Assembly: GCA_012934845.2 (NCBI GenBank)
Contig: WNNJ02003277.1
Location: forward strand, 1 to 64,000
DNA length: 64,000 bases
From: Pomphorhynchus laevis
Lineage: Eukaryota; Acanthocephala; Palaeacanthocephala; Echinorhynchida; Pomphorhynchidae
Direction of reading: 5' to 3'
A model generated the notes under the pieces. The model searched no databases. It saw only the letters and a program-made list of their open reading frames with translations, and was not told the origin of the DNA. Position numbers and translations under genes: made by a program. Within the stretch, counting starts at the first letter, position 1, and each line of letters starts with the position of its first letter. Positions 10,461-22,255 of the stretch are shown here, piece after piece.

Positions 10461-11578
10461 CTCATCAATGCTACTTTCAGTAAAGAGAGATTTTTATCTG
10501 TTTGATTTTGGTTGTTGGCAATCAGTTACGTTTAATATAGTCTCTATTTTTTAGATCGAAGAAAATATTTATTTTTTACTTCAGAAATAATTAAAATTTT
10601 TATTTTTCCACGAATCAGTACAGCCAAAATGGTGTAAGGAGTATAATTGCTATATAATTCTCTATAAATTAATAGTTTTCTTAGGACTTGGATCTCTTAG
10701 AGTAATACCATATATTTTCTGAATTGGTTGTATTTACAAGTATAAACGTATTTTCAGATATGTTCACTAGCTGATCAATCACAACTTCCTCCTTAATGTG
10801 TGGTAGAATTGGCTACATTCGCAAGTATCAATGTAACTGTTTAGATTTCCAATATCTTTAGTAGTAGAACAATCGCAACTTTCTTCCTATTCTGTGGTAT
10901 AATGGGCTACATTTAAAGGTATAAACATAACTGTTTAGTCTTCTGATATGTTCCAAAACGTAATGTGGAGAACTGAAACGTGGAGAACAATATTTTTATA
11001 TTGAAAGAAATACTATTTTTTGATCACACTTGCTTTATTTGGGACAACTATTGAGCGCATCGATATACGGCAAGTTTACTTGTGATGGGTCTGACATCTC
11101 TAGATAAGAAATGTCAATCGCAATAATTAGCAAAGATGTTGCAAATTTTATCATATTTCTGTGATGGAAAAGATCATAAATGAATGTTTAAGATTCTAAT
11201 AATACCGCAACCTAAATTGAATAAAACGTAAATCGGTACGGTAGCAACGCATATATTAATAAATATGGATGATCTGCATCGCTAACGTCCTGAATAAGAG
11301 GGAATCATTAAACCCCATGCTTGTCATACTTATTATTACATAGTTACACGAATGACGGTATAATAAATAGCAATGACATTATGTAGAATACTAACAGAAA
11401 TTAATGTAAGTACTGAAATGTTTTTTTGAATATATCATGATCAAGGAAATTTGAAATTTTATAATTGACGCATTATGTTGGTAGGATATCGAGGTTTGTA
11501 TGCGTCTAACTCTTATTATAACAAAGTTAGCTGCACCATGAAACCACACATGGCTTAATGCGTGTATAATCCTGTTTC
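10461..11578. other. Mostly unique AT-rich DNA with a diverged ~90-bp tandem repeat
   Basis: No coding motif. At 10721-10960 three diverged units start GAATTGGTTGTATTT (10721), GAATTGGCTACATT (10805) and TAATGGGCTACATTT (about 10900), each followed by a GTATAAAC- or GTATCAATG-like block. Period is about 84-95 bp. The rest shows nothing I can name. Confidence 0.5.
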
Positions 11579-12019
11579 CTACAGGATTGACCGATTACTG
11601 CTATTGCTGTTAATATCCTTCATATTGGTACTAGAATCGATATTGTTATTGAATGTTTTGATGGCTGCACCGGTTCCTTGAGCTCTGAAATTGTTAATCT
11701 GCTCTGGTGTAAATCGCACTATTTCTTTTTCGGTTATATGATTCTTTAACAGATTACCCAATTTAACAGAATCAGCCATATCAGGAGGGAGATCAGGAAA
11801 TTTTCTTGGAGCCATGTACTCAAAAAGAGTCTCTCCTTTATATTTGTTTTCAATGCACAATCTGTTGAATTCACTGTAAAGAGCTTTACTCCGACGAAAC
11901 AAGTTTTTTGTGATCTTATAGGCTAAATAGGGTTCCTCGTAATAAATAGATCTATAATACTTTCCAAAATCAATAGGTGCGTCATTCTCGTCGTTAGTTG
12001 ATTCGTTCTCTTTGTCCAT
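11579..12019 (-). CDS. Hypothetical protein, 146 codons, unrecognised
   Basis: Single open frame with an ATG start in a stretch free of recognised repeats. The product is acidic at the N-terminus (MDKENESTNDENDAP), then has a central region rich in aromatic and charged residues (FGKYYRSIYYEEPYLAYK, FEYMAPRKFPDLPPDM), and ends in an Asn/Ser-rich low-complexity tail. I see no signal peptide, membrane segment or catalytic motif. It lies 340 bp downstream of the RLE-LINE on the same strand but shares no motif with it. It could be a host exon, a single-exon gene, or part of an unidentified element. I assign no function. Confidence 0.4.
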   Translation of the reverse strand: MDKENESTNDENDAPIDFGKYYRSIYYEEPYLAYKITKNLFRRSKALYSEFNRLCIENKYKGETLFEYMAPRKFPDLPPDMADSVKLGNLLKNHITEKEIVRFTPEQINNFRAQGTGAAIKTFNNNIDSSTNMKDINSNSSNRSIL

Positions 12020-12125
12020 ATCTATTATTTTTCTAAAAGTTTGATGAAAACAAAATCTTGTGACGAGGTTTATGAGAACATCAAAATATTGTGTTGTGAT
12101 TTAAAATCTACAAATAAAACTTGAC

Positions 12126-12232
12126 ATGGATTTAATATCAGTTATTATTGTACAGGTATTTTTATTGTATTATTGATATGGATTTATAATAAGCTATTAT
12201 TGGACAAGTATTGTTATTGTATTTTGATTTTT
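12126..12232. repeat. Two-unit tandem repeat, ~52 bp period
   Basis: Two diverged units begin ATGGATTTA at 12126 and 12178 and share ATTATTG, ACA(G)GTATT and TTATTGTATT blocks. It lies between the hypothetical gene and the RLE-LINE 3' end. The remaining ~120 bp up to 12361 hold only AT-rich sequence. Confidence 0.5.
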
Positions 12233-12361
12233 TTAAATAATAATATTTATTCCGAATGTACAGAAAATAAGGTTCCATCAAATGGGCCACTACTGTCATA
12301 ATTCGTAAATGTACAAAAGTTATGAAACATTCCAACGTAGAAAGAAAAAATAATAATGCAT

Positions 12362-13978
12362 TCATCCAGTTAAAGCTATTCCAGTCACCGCGTTCCCCAT
12401 GGACCGAGTAAATTCACCGATTTGTGATCGTGGAGCCCGCATGCAGCAGGAAATAGAACGCGCGAGAATTATGCTGAATCGTGTTCGTATAAGCGAAATC
12501 ATATCGCTATAGCTTCGTTGCAGTTTGGAGGACATCCTTGCAGCGATTGTCTGCATCAACCGTTTCGCTGTCGGACCAAATCCTCCAGTAGCTGCCAGGA
12601 CAAACGGTATGAAATACGAGTGTTCAATTTCACTAATTCGTTCCTGATACTTTGCTCTTTTCCGATTCTCGTGGTATTCGAAACTTGCATCGACAGTCCT
12701 TAGGTGATAAGATGGAGCCAAGTTGTTGAAGACGCAGACATCTATGAATGTCCGCTCCAACCTACCACCGAATAAACCGCCGCATACAATATCAGGATGA
12801 GCATCTCCCCGGGCTGTGGTCGAGCACTGAAATACAAAGTCATTTGTAACGGGCTGGAGTGCGGGTTCAATCCCGACGCCGTTGCATATTTCAGATAAGG
12901 CGGAGGCCAAAACATCCCTTACCTCATTGTGACGAATAATTGGGAGAGCCCCTCTTTTGCACGACAATGCATGGGTTAGACAGATATCATCTCCACATTC
13001 GCACTTTTTCGGTAGACTAGATAAGGACCAGTTATACCTTGCAGCAACCGCATCCTGAAATTCGAATTTTGTCATGTTAAATCCCGAAGCTTTAAGAGGA
13101 CTCGTTTGAAGCCAACTTGAAGCCCCTTTGACCGATGCATACTGTAGAAGCTTGACTGTTTGAATTGAAGCACGTTCACGTAAACCAACCAATAGTGAAG
13201 CAGAACGTAATCTGTTGTCGCTAGCAATATCTTTCAGAGCTTGGGTTTGTAGCCTATCTACTTCAAGAATATTATCCGACTGGTCAAAAGCTCTGCACAA
13301 CCGTTTTGACGCGTTCAGCAAGTATGGAGCGTCTACGCAAGGATCTCGAAATCCCATACCTCCGAAACTCAAAGGGAGACTACAAATCAACTGCTCAGTT
13401 TCGTCCAGTGTGTGCCCAAATATTAGCTGTCTAATTTCAGAGAACCATCCTGGATCACATTGGGTTGTCCTGCATAAATGTAACCACTTTGATTGACAGG
13501 CTTTGACAAAGGCGACATATGCTGACTGGGCATCATGCTTTGCCGCGTTGGCAAGTTTCCTGATCAAACAAGACCATTTGGATATGAGCTCACCACTCAT
13601 ATTCTTGACAAATTCGGCGTCTCCAACAGGTGATCCTAGCAGTTTGACACCCCTTGTCTCAATACGGACGTTGTATTTTTCAAATCGTTTTTCGGTTTCT
13701 TCTAGCTGTTCAGAATGAATCATCACAATTGATTTATTGGCGTTAACAAAGTAGCCATGCTGATGACCAACTGATTCGAGTAGGTCCTAAACTCGAGCAA
13801 CGTCCTCTAACATCCCCATAAAATTTGCGTCGTCCGCATACCAATACTGACTTACGTGCGGAACCGACTCGCGAATTCGATGAATAATTGCCAGCGAGGA
13901 CACTGCAAAAGCAGCCATAGCTAGAGGATCCCCTTGTGTAAATTCTTCTTGGGAACGCAAAGAACGGCCACAACACAC
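12362..13978 (-). pseudogene. RLE-LINE: reverse transcriptase catalytic end and restriction-like endonuclease
   Basis: Reading on the reverse strand from 13978, the frame gives TQGDPLAMAAFAVSS (motif B-like) and QYWYADDANFMGML (motif C, YADD). It meets one in-frame stop near 13788 and then stays open in the same frame to 12362. The C-terminal half has the zinc motif C-E-C-x7-H-x3-C followed by RHNEVRD, then HPDIVCGG and FIDVCVFN. A CCHC-like knuckle, RHN and PD...D together mark restriction-like endonucleases of R2-type LINEs, which act at the C-terminus. No APE domain is present. The sequence resembles RLE-bearing LINEs seen in many invertebrates; the exact clade is not settled. Confidence 0.8.
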
Positions 13979-14844
13979 TAACTTTGACGGCTCTGAATAC
14001 GTATTATGCAGAATACACTCAAGATCAGGACAAATAAAGGAACGTTAGCTAGTACAACCTTCCGATTTACCGTATTAAATGCGTTCTTTGCATCCACGGA
14101 AAGTAACACATACTGATCATTGACCGTGATAGTCTCGGAAACTCTGTGTATGATGTACTCCATTCCACCGCGCTGTCCACTACACATTTGAACATGCCCA
14201 GACACTGCCTGAAGATCCTTTCCTATTAAGCTCATAATTACCTTTCCCACAATACGGCGAACTATCTCTCCTATGCCAATAGGGCGCACGCCTGGGTTCT
14301 TATCAAGATCCACAAGACGACTTACTGTAAAAGCATCCAGAATAGATGGGTCAACACGTTCACTTGCTATCCGAATTGTAAAAGAAGCAATGGCGTCTGC
14401 TAGTTTTCGTGAATGAGGACCAAATGAACTGATCATTCGTCTGAAAGCAACAGCATCCACTCCAGATGGACCGGCGCAGCCGTGAGTCCTCATTGCTGCT
14501 TTGAGTATGATCTGCCCATCGATTGCAGAGAACACAACAGCGTGATGAGGCATGCAGCCTGGTAGAGGAACATTCAGGATTGAGTCTTTATTGATAGGCT
14601 TTCCTGGCGGGTGTAAGTCCAATAAGATATCGTATATAGTTACTCTGTCAATCTCATCGTCAAGTTTGAGTAGAGGCAGAGACGCATATTGAGAATCTAA
14701 CGTCCGAATAGCGGCATGTGTTTTTCCAGACTGCATCAGCCTAGAGAACACTCCACTCTCATTTTGATTTGTAATACGAACACTCTTCGTCAAGCCTTGA
14801 ACTACTTTCTGTTGCAGAGCAAAAGCCTCTTCAAATAAATCATG
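13979..14844 (-). pseudogene. RLE-LINE: N-terminal and finger region of the reverse transcriptase
   Basis: The frame can be read from about 14844 (DLFEEAFALQQKVVQG) to 13978. Features include CAGPSGVDAVAFRRM, RLVDLDKNPGVRPIGIGE, and VLLSVDAKNAFNTVNR, which is motif A with the first catalytic aspartate. Immediately after motif A the frame is lost; the motif B/C part continues in another frame from about 13978, so one frameshift lies near 13990-14040. The element start is cut at about 14849, where two 20-bp direct repeats (14830-14868) meet the 3' end of an L2-A copy. ORF N-terminal zinc fingers typical of R2-like proteins are missing. Confidence 0.75.
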
Positions 14845-14875
14845 GATTCATCAAATAAATCATGGATTGTATTTT

Positions 14876-17800
14876 GATTAATAATACAATAATTTATTTA
14901 ACGTGGCAAATGCGTGCAAAATGCACGCTTACATGACCACTAACAAACAAAAAAAAGAACATCAAAGGTCACAGGTAATTAGTTAATTGTTGAAATAAAA
15001 TTGGATTTGGCGTTTGAAGTACGGCATAGATGTTGATTGGCGGATATGAATAGGCAGTTGATTTCACAAGAGAGAAGCAGCCACAACGAAGGAGCGGAAG
15101 CCAAAAGAGGTAGAGTAGATTGGGACATGTAAAAGAAGGGAATTACGGGAACACAGAGCACAATACACAGTACGAGAATTGTCGAGAAAAGGAAGGTTGA
15201 GAAATGAAGGGGTATGAGAAGTTATAAGGCGAAAAGCAATGATAAGAAGACGAATTTGAACACGACAATAAATGGTAGGCCAATCAAGAGAAACAAGATA
15301 GTGGGATGTATGATCAAAATGACGAAGACGGAGGAGAACTCGGACGGCAGCGTTGATGATGCGTTGTAAAGGAAGAAGAGTGGATTTAGGTGAGTTGGAA
15401 AATAGACTAAGACAGTAATCAAGTCTTGAGAAAAGAAGAGAAGATATGAGAGTCATACAAGAAGGGAAATCGATCAATTTACGAACTTGACGGAGATTGC
15501 GGAGTATCAAGGTAGATGAGCGTACTTTATCACTAACGAAAGGTTTAAGTGAAAGTCGGTTGTCGAAATGAAAGCCTAGGAAAACAAGATTATCAACGAT
15601 AGGAAGAATTGTAGAATTTAGTGATACGGAAGGAGGTTCTACGCCGAAGCTTCGAGGTAGGATCCACATAATTTTAGATTTATCAGGATTCAGAGAAAGG
15701 CGAAGGGAAGAAAGATGATTGGAAATTGAGACAAGACAGCTGGAAACAGAAACACTAAGATCATGAATACGATAAGCAGGTGCGTGAGCATATATGTGAA
15801 TGTCATCAGCATATTGCATAAAATGGAAGTTAAATTTATGAGAAATCGAAGACAAGTCACCGAGAAGAAGAGAGAAAAGCATAGGGCCTAATACGGAGCC
15901 TTGTGGAACACCGGTCGGGATGGATGAAGGATGGGAGAGAGAAGAGTTAGAATATACGCGAAATGTACGGTTTGACAGATATGAAGAAAACCATGATACA
16001 GTGGGTAAAGAGAAGTCATAATCATGACGAAGGCGAAATAGAAGAATCGAGTGATCGACGATGTCAAAAGCAGACGATAGATCAAGAGAAACTATGACAC
16101 TACATAATTTATGATCGCGCGATATGAGTAAGTCGTTATAAACTTTAAGACAGGCAATTTCAGTAGAGTGATTAAAGCGAAAAGCGGCTTGGAAGGGAGG
16201 AAACAAGTTAGAGGAAAAGAGATATGTATTAACTTGCTTGAGAACGAGACGCTCAAGGAGTTTAGAGAGGGTTGGGAGAAGTGAGATTGGACGGTACGAA
16301 GATGGTAGTGAGGAGTCGAGAGATTGCTTTTTGATGAGAGGACGAACTGTGGCTCATTTCCAGATGGAAGGAAATGTACGGCTACGGATGGACGAGTTGA
16401 ACAATGTGGTTAGGAAGGGTGAGATAGAGGAGCAGATAATTTTAAGCAAGTATTTTTATCGTATTCACGATCTTAGTGTTTTCGCTTCGGACTGTCTTGT
16501 CTCAATTTTTAATCATCTTTCTTCCCTTCACCTTTCTCTGAATCCTGTTAAATCCAAAATTATGTGGATCCTACCTCGACGCCTCGGCTTAGAACCTCCC
16601 TCCGTATCATTAAATTCTACAATTCTTCCTATCGTTGATAATCTCGTTTTCCTAGGCTTCCATTTTGACAACCGACTTTCACTTAAAACTTTCGTTAGAG
16701 ATAAAATAGGCTCATCTACCTTGATACTCCGCAACCTCCATCAAGTTCGTAGATTGATCGATTTCCCTTCTTGTATGACTCTCATATCATCTCTCCTTTT
16801 TTCTAGACTCGATTATTGTTTTAGTCTATTTTCCAAATCACCTAAATCCACTCTTCCCCTACAACGCATCGTCAACGCAGCTGTCCGAATTCTCCTCCGT
16901 CTTCGTCGTTTTGATCATACATCCTACCATCTTGCTTCTCTCGATTTGCCTACAATTTATTGTCGTGTTCAAATTCGTCTTTTTATCATTGCTTTCCGCC
17001 TTGTAACTTTTCATATCCCTTCATTTCTCAACCTTCTTTTTCTTGATAATTCTCGTCCTGTTTACTGTTCCTTGCGTTCCTGTAATTCCCTTCTTTTACA
17101 TGTCCCAAACTACTCTACCTCATTTGGACTCCGCTCCTTCCTGGTGGCTGCTCCTCTATCGTGGAATCATCTGTGCATTCATATACGCCAATCAACTTCC
17201 CTGCAGTGCTTCAAACGACAAATCCGATCCCATTTTAACAATTTAACTGCTTGACTTTCTCATTTTTGTTCGTGGACTTGTAAGCGTACAGCGTGTACGC
17301 ATTTGCCACATTAAATAAATTTGTATTATTATAGGTGCGTTGGAATTGGGTCAGAAGGAGATGTTTTATTAGGTAATAACAGCAGAACCGATGAAACTTC
17401 ATCAGACGAAACGGGAAGAAGGTGGAATAGTTCTGGGAGGGAAGTATTTAAAGAGAAGAGTGGGTACAAGGGGGTTACGGGTAGTAGGGAAAGTAAATTA
17501 GATAGCTTAGTTTGTAGATAAGAAGAAAAATTCATCAGGATTTATATTACAAGAAGTAGATGATCGTGAAAGAATTGAGTTTAAGATTTTCTAATGAGAT
17601 TTAGAGTTGGAAGATGACTCGAGTTGATTTCGCCAAAAGATAGTGCGTTTAGTACTATAAGAATAAGATGTGAACGGCGTAGATAAAAGTAGGAATCACG
17701 GAGATTTAGAGGGAGTGAGTTGGGAGAACGTTTAAGAAAGCGATTATACACACGAAAAGAGTGACGGAGTCGACGCTTAGAAAGACTACAGTCAGAATCG

Positions 17801-18010
17801 AACCAGGGAGCATGGTGCAAGCGCTGAGAGCGTCGGAGTCGACTAGGCAGAAGTTTATTGATGATAGACATAAGTTCAGAATCAAACAGAATGCAGAGAT
17901 CATCGGGAGAGAGATAGTTAAGAGGAAGTGAAAAGAGTGAAGAATTGAGTAAGGCTGTGCAGAGAATAGGGATATCGAGAAGTTTCCAGGGTCGACTTGG
18001 TGTGGATATT
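14876..18010 (-). mobile_element. L2-A copy 2, 5' truncated, split by another L2-A
   Basis: Reverse-strand copy with segments 14876-16450 and 17336-18010. It runs from the 3' tail (stem-loop at 14912-14928) through the reverse transcriptase (open piece 15064-16206 with SLDLSSAFDIVDHS, GVPQGSVLGP, MQYADDIHIY) to the region between endonuclease and reverse transcriptase (17581-18051, SLPLNYLSPDDLCILFDSEL). A perfect 11-bp direct repeat GATTGTATTTT flanks it at 14865-14875 and 18011-18021. The C-terminal tryptophan codon at about 15065 is a TGA stop shared with the full-length copy at 39487, marking a subfamily. Confidence 0.88.
16451..17335 (+). mobile_element. L2-A copy 3, inserted inside L2-A copy 2
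   Basis: Plus-strand, 5'-truncated L2-A beginning at the YRIHDLSV block just after motif C and running to the 3' end. The frame at 16238-17254 is open through the thumb region (NLHQVRRLIDFPSCMTL, RRFDHTSYHL, LSWNHLCIHIRQST), with its first part read from the host copy. Here the C-terminal tryptophan is present. The tail has stem-loop GCGTAC-AGCGT-GTACGC at 17284-17300 and ends ATTATTATA. The host copy resumes at 17336 where it left off. Confidence 0.85.
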
Positions 18011-18021
18011 GATTGTATTTT

Positions 18022-18559
18022 TTTAATATTGTATAGGACTGTATGCACCAAGAAAAAATAAAAGAAATCAGAAAAAGAAAGAAAACAGTCGAGTAAAATA
18101 ATATTGATCGCGTAGGATCAATTATTCATATGATGCAATCCAAGAAGCAACCAGACTTTTAAACGATGATTTATCCCTGGTTTCGATAACATATTGGAGA
18201 AGCCAGTACCACACTCGCACTGCTCAATGTAACAACGAAGTATTTGATTATGACGGCCATGAGATGATTGAATAACTAAACCAAACGGATGACATCTGTA
18301 TCTACACCTCAAATTAACCTTAATCGCACCAATAGTATAGCCATCACGTTTTCAAACAATGAGCCACATGACAACGAGGCCCTGAAGAAGTAGTTGAGAT
18401 CTAACAGTAATCAAGCAGATACATTGCAAACAAGACTTCTACGGTTTATCAGGCATCCCCAAGCACACTTTCGACGACCGTTTCAATATATTATCGAGGT
18501 CGTTTATCACTTTCCTAGTACCATGAAAAAACGCGCAAAACCATAATCAATCAATGTAA
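18022..18559. other. Spacer with one unassigned reverse frame
   Basis: About 540 bp. A 64-codon reverse frame at 18118-18312 contains CECGTGFS, faintly like the zinc motif of RLE-LINEs, but the following RHN block is absent. I leave it unassigned. Confidence 0.3.
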
Positions 18560-19288
18560 CAACAATACAATTTATTTAAAGTAACAAATGCGTGCCAACT
18601 GCACGCTTACAAGTCCACTAACTAAAAAACACAGCAAAAGTCATACAGATAAATTTGTTAAATTGTTAAAATGTGATCGGATTTGGCGTTTGAAACACAG
18701 CATTGAGGTTGATTGGCGTATATGAATGGGCAGATGATTCCACGAGAGAAAAGCGGCCACAAGAAAGGAGCGAATGACAAAATAGGTAGAGTAGCTTGGG
18801 ACATTTAAAAGAAGGGAATTACGGGAACGCAAGGAACAGTAAACAACGATAATTGTCGAGAAAAGGGAAATTGAGAAATGAAGGGTATGAAAAGTTACAA
18901 GGCGGAAAACAAGAAGACGAATTTGAACACGAGAATAAATGGTAGGCAAATCGATAGGAGCAAGATGGTAAAATGTACAATCACAACGACGAAGACGGAG
19001 GAGAATTCGACGGCAGTTGACTTAACGATGCGTTGTAGTAGAAGAAGAGTGGATTTAGGTGAGTTGGAAAATAGGCTAAGGGAGTAATTAAGTATTAAGA
19101 AAAGAAAAGAAGATATGAGAGTCATACAGGAAACTAAATCAATCAATCTACGAATTTGACGAAGGTTGCGGAGAATCAAGGTAGATGAGCCTACGTCATC
19201 TCTAAAGAAAGTTTTAAGTGAAAGTCGGTTGTCGAAATGAAGGCCTAAATACACGAGTCGCCAAAGATAGGAAGAATTGTAGAATTTA
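18560..19288 (-). mobile_element. L2-A copy 4, 3' part; continues at 22198-22255
   Basis: Diverged reverse-strand L2-A from the 3' tail (stem-loop GCGTGC with 5-nt loop near 18590-18607) to the FLGLHFDNRLSLK region. Open pieces at 18641-18949 and 18895-19254 are in different frames. At 19288 it is cut by the 3' end of an L2-B copy. It resumes at 22198 with the reverse-strand LNKFKIMWILP coding block, so about 30 bp of L2-A was lost at the insertion site. Confidence 0.8.
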
Positions 19289-22197
19289 AAAAAAAAGATT
19301 TATTTTAACGAGGCAAATGCGTGCCGGCGCACGCTTACATGACCACAACAAAACAAAAATGTAAATCATGTGTCGAGAAAGTGTGAACAGAGAAGATGTT
19401 TGAATGTGATAAAAGAGGGAGTGCGGCAGGCGTCGAGAGAGAGTTGATTCCAAGCGAGTGGGGCGGCGACGAGGAAGGATCGGAAACCGTAGTTGTCGGA
19501 GTAATGGGGAACGTGGAGTAAGAGGGTATGACAGGAACGAAGCGATAGCGAGTTGGGGCTAGTATCGTCTAAGAAAGGAAGGTTGATGAACGATGGGGAG
19601 CCGACAGCGATGAGACGAAAAGTTACCAGAAGAAGGCGAAGTTTGATGAGGATGTGGATGGTGGGACAGGAGAGTTGGGCAATATATGTTGATGTAGGTT
19701 GAAGCGACGGAGACGAAAGAGCACTCGAACGGCGGAGTTGATTATTCGTTGTAGGGGTAGGATGATGGATTTTGGAGAATTGGCGAAAACGCTAAGGCAG
19801 TAATTGATTTTAGAAAAAAGAAGCGATGAAAGAAGAGACATACAAGAACGGAAGTCGATAAGGAGGCGGATACGGCGGATGTCACGGAGAATTTGTTAGC
19901 CGAGTAGGCCTTGTCACGGACGAAGGGTTTAAGGGAAAGGTGATCATCGAAATGGAAGCCTAAGAAAGTGAGATTGTGGACTATAGGGATGATCGATGAG
20001 GCAAAATATACAATGGGAGGAGATATGCTTGGTTTACAGGGAAGGATCCACATTATTTTGGACTTTTCGGCGTTTAGAACGAGATGGAGATTGGAGAGAC
20101 GTTTGTAGATAGAAGAAAAAAAGTTGGAGGCAGAAATGCGATATCGTGTATAGGTGTGCGGGTGCATGAACATAGATGAAGATGTCATCAGCGTATTGCA
20201 TCACATTAAAGGAGAAAGATTTGATAAACGGAGAGAGATCGCCAAGCAGAAGAGAGAAAAGCAGGGGACCTAGGACTGAACCTTGTGGGACCCTGCAAAA
20301 GATATGGATGGGAGGGGAGAATGATGAATTAGAACAGACTCGAAAGGAACGGTCGGATAGATATGAGGGAAACCATGCTACGGAGGAGGAAGAAAAGCCG
20401 TAGTCATAACTAAGGCGAGAAAAGAGGACGGAGTGGTCGACAATGTCGAAGGCGGAGGAATGGTCGATGGAGATGAGAACACTATATAGAGCCTTGTCTC
20501 GAGAAATATGTAAATCGTTGTAAACTTTCATGCAGACGATTTCTGTGGAGTAATTAGAGCGGAAAGCGGATTGGAAAGGGGGTACAGATTGGATGTGGAT
20601 TGATAAGCGTCGATCTGTATTAAGATGAGGCGTTCTAAGAGCTTAGAAAGAGTAAATAGTAGTGAAATGGGGTGATAGCTAAAAAGAAGGGTGGGGTCGA
20701 GGATTGTTTTTTTATGGAGGGGACGAACAATTGTGGAATACCAGTGTGAAGGAAAGATACGACTGTGGATTGACGAGTCAAACAAGTTTGTGAGAAAAGT
20801 GGATATCGATGAGCATATGGATTTTAGTAAGTGGGTATGAAGGTGATCGGCAGGTAAGGTTTTGCTGGGCAAGGGCATGAGAACAGATAAGACTTCGGTT
20901 GGTGAGATTAGGAGAATATGAAAGAGTTTCGGAAGGATGAGAGTAGACTGGGCAGAGTGGGATACGATGGAGACCGGGGTGTGAGAGAGCTATGTGGGTA
21001 CTTTGGTTTGGAGGAATGACGAATAATCATGGGCATTGATGTTGCGCGGCGAAGAGGAACGAGCAAGGATTGAGTTAAAACTATGCCAGAGAGTCTTAGA
21101 GCTGAATAAAGTGATGATTTTATGCTGCCGGAAGGAGTTGCATTTGATACGTATTAGGTTGAGATGAGACTGGCGATGAGCAAGATAGGAATCACGGAAG
21201 GACGGAGAGATCGAGCGGAAATCACGTCTGAGAGAGCAGTGATAGACTCGAAATGCATGACGGAGTCGTCGCTTTGAGAGTAGGCATTGGAAGTCAAACC
21301 ATGGGGCACGGTGCAAGCGACGGTGTGGGTGAGGCTTGAAGAGCAACATAAGATCGAGAATGGATGTGAGTTCAGAGTCGAAAAGAAAGGCGAGATCGTG
21401 AGGAGAGGAATATGTAATTGTGGGATAGGATATGGACGATATGAGTAAGGCAGAGCGGAGAAGGGCAATGTCGAGATTTCTACAAGGGCGATGTAGGATT
21501 GTAGGTTTGCGAGGAGGTGTGTGGTTGTCAGTGAGATCAAGGGTGACGAGAAAGTGATCGAATATACCAGGATCGAAAATGGACAGTGAGGTGTAGGCAG
21601 CAGAATGATCAGGTACAGCGATGATGTCAAGTTCTCCACCAAGGATATGTGTGGGGGCAGTGGATATCGGTTTGTAGTTATATTTGGATAGAATGTTGAT
21701 GAACTGGATGGACTCGGTGGACGAGGGGCGGTCGAGGCGAATGTTTAAGTCGTCAAGAACGATTGAAGGGACGGAGGACAAAGAACAGTGGGACAGAACG
21801 TCAGCGAGTTTTGTAAAAAATAAGGAAGTAAACGTAGATAAACCAGGACGATTTGCAATGGCAAGATCTAGAGTGATCGGGTTAGAAGAACGATAAGTGA
21901 GCAGTTCAAAATACCAAGGACTGAAAGGGGAAGTGATTTTTCGAATAGACGCGGGTGACAGGAGAATACGACAATGCTGATATAATTAAAGAATTTAGAA
22001 GGGGATTTGCTGAGGAGCGAGCGGATTCGACTAGTGAGCAACCGGCAGATAGCAAACGGCGGATGGAGAGGTCGTCAGAATCGGAGTGCTAAGATTCGGG
22101 GAGGCAGAATTGATCGATGGATTGCTTGGTGAATAGGTTGAGGATGAGATCGGATTTATTGAGAATAAATCAATTGTTGAGGAGGCCGATGTTGCGG
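19289..22197 (-). mobile_element. L2-B copy 1, inserted into L2-A copy 4
   Basis: Reverse-strand L2-B from its T-run tail and stem-loop (near 19318-19334) to the start of the APE endonuclease. Pieces: reverse transcriptase 19623-20531 (IDHSSAFDIVDHS, RVPQGSVLGP, MQYADDIFIY), linker 20528-20878, endonuclease/linker 20990-21781 (VLDDLNIRLDRPSS, ILGGELDIIAVPDH, FDHFLVTLDL). Several frame changes show decay. The 5' end stops within the endonuclease N-terminus at about 22197. Confidence 0.85.
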
Positions 22198-22255
22198 CAT
22201 CGTGGAAGGATCCACATTATTTTGAATTTATTAAGATTCGGAGTAAGACGAAGAG
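22198..22255 (-). pseudogene. L2-A copy 4, continuation beyond the L2-B insertion
   Basis: Reverse frame reads LRLTPNLNKFKIMWILP, the segment directly upstream of the part found at 19288. It supports the nested reading. Confidence 0.65.

Noticed and set aside
18118-18312. Cysteine-containing frame as part of an RLE-LINE
   Set aside because: CECGTGFS alone is too short; the RHN and PD...D motifs are missing.
18878-19087. Arginine-rich plus-strand frame
   Set aside because: Antisense shadow of an L2-A coding region; similar antisense frames occur over every L2 copy (for example 8529-9434, 38861-39118, 58025-58276).
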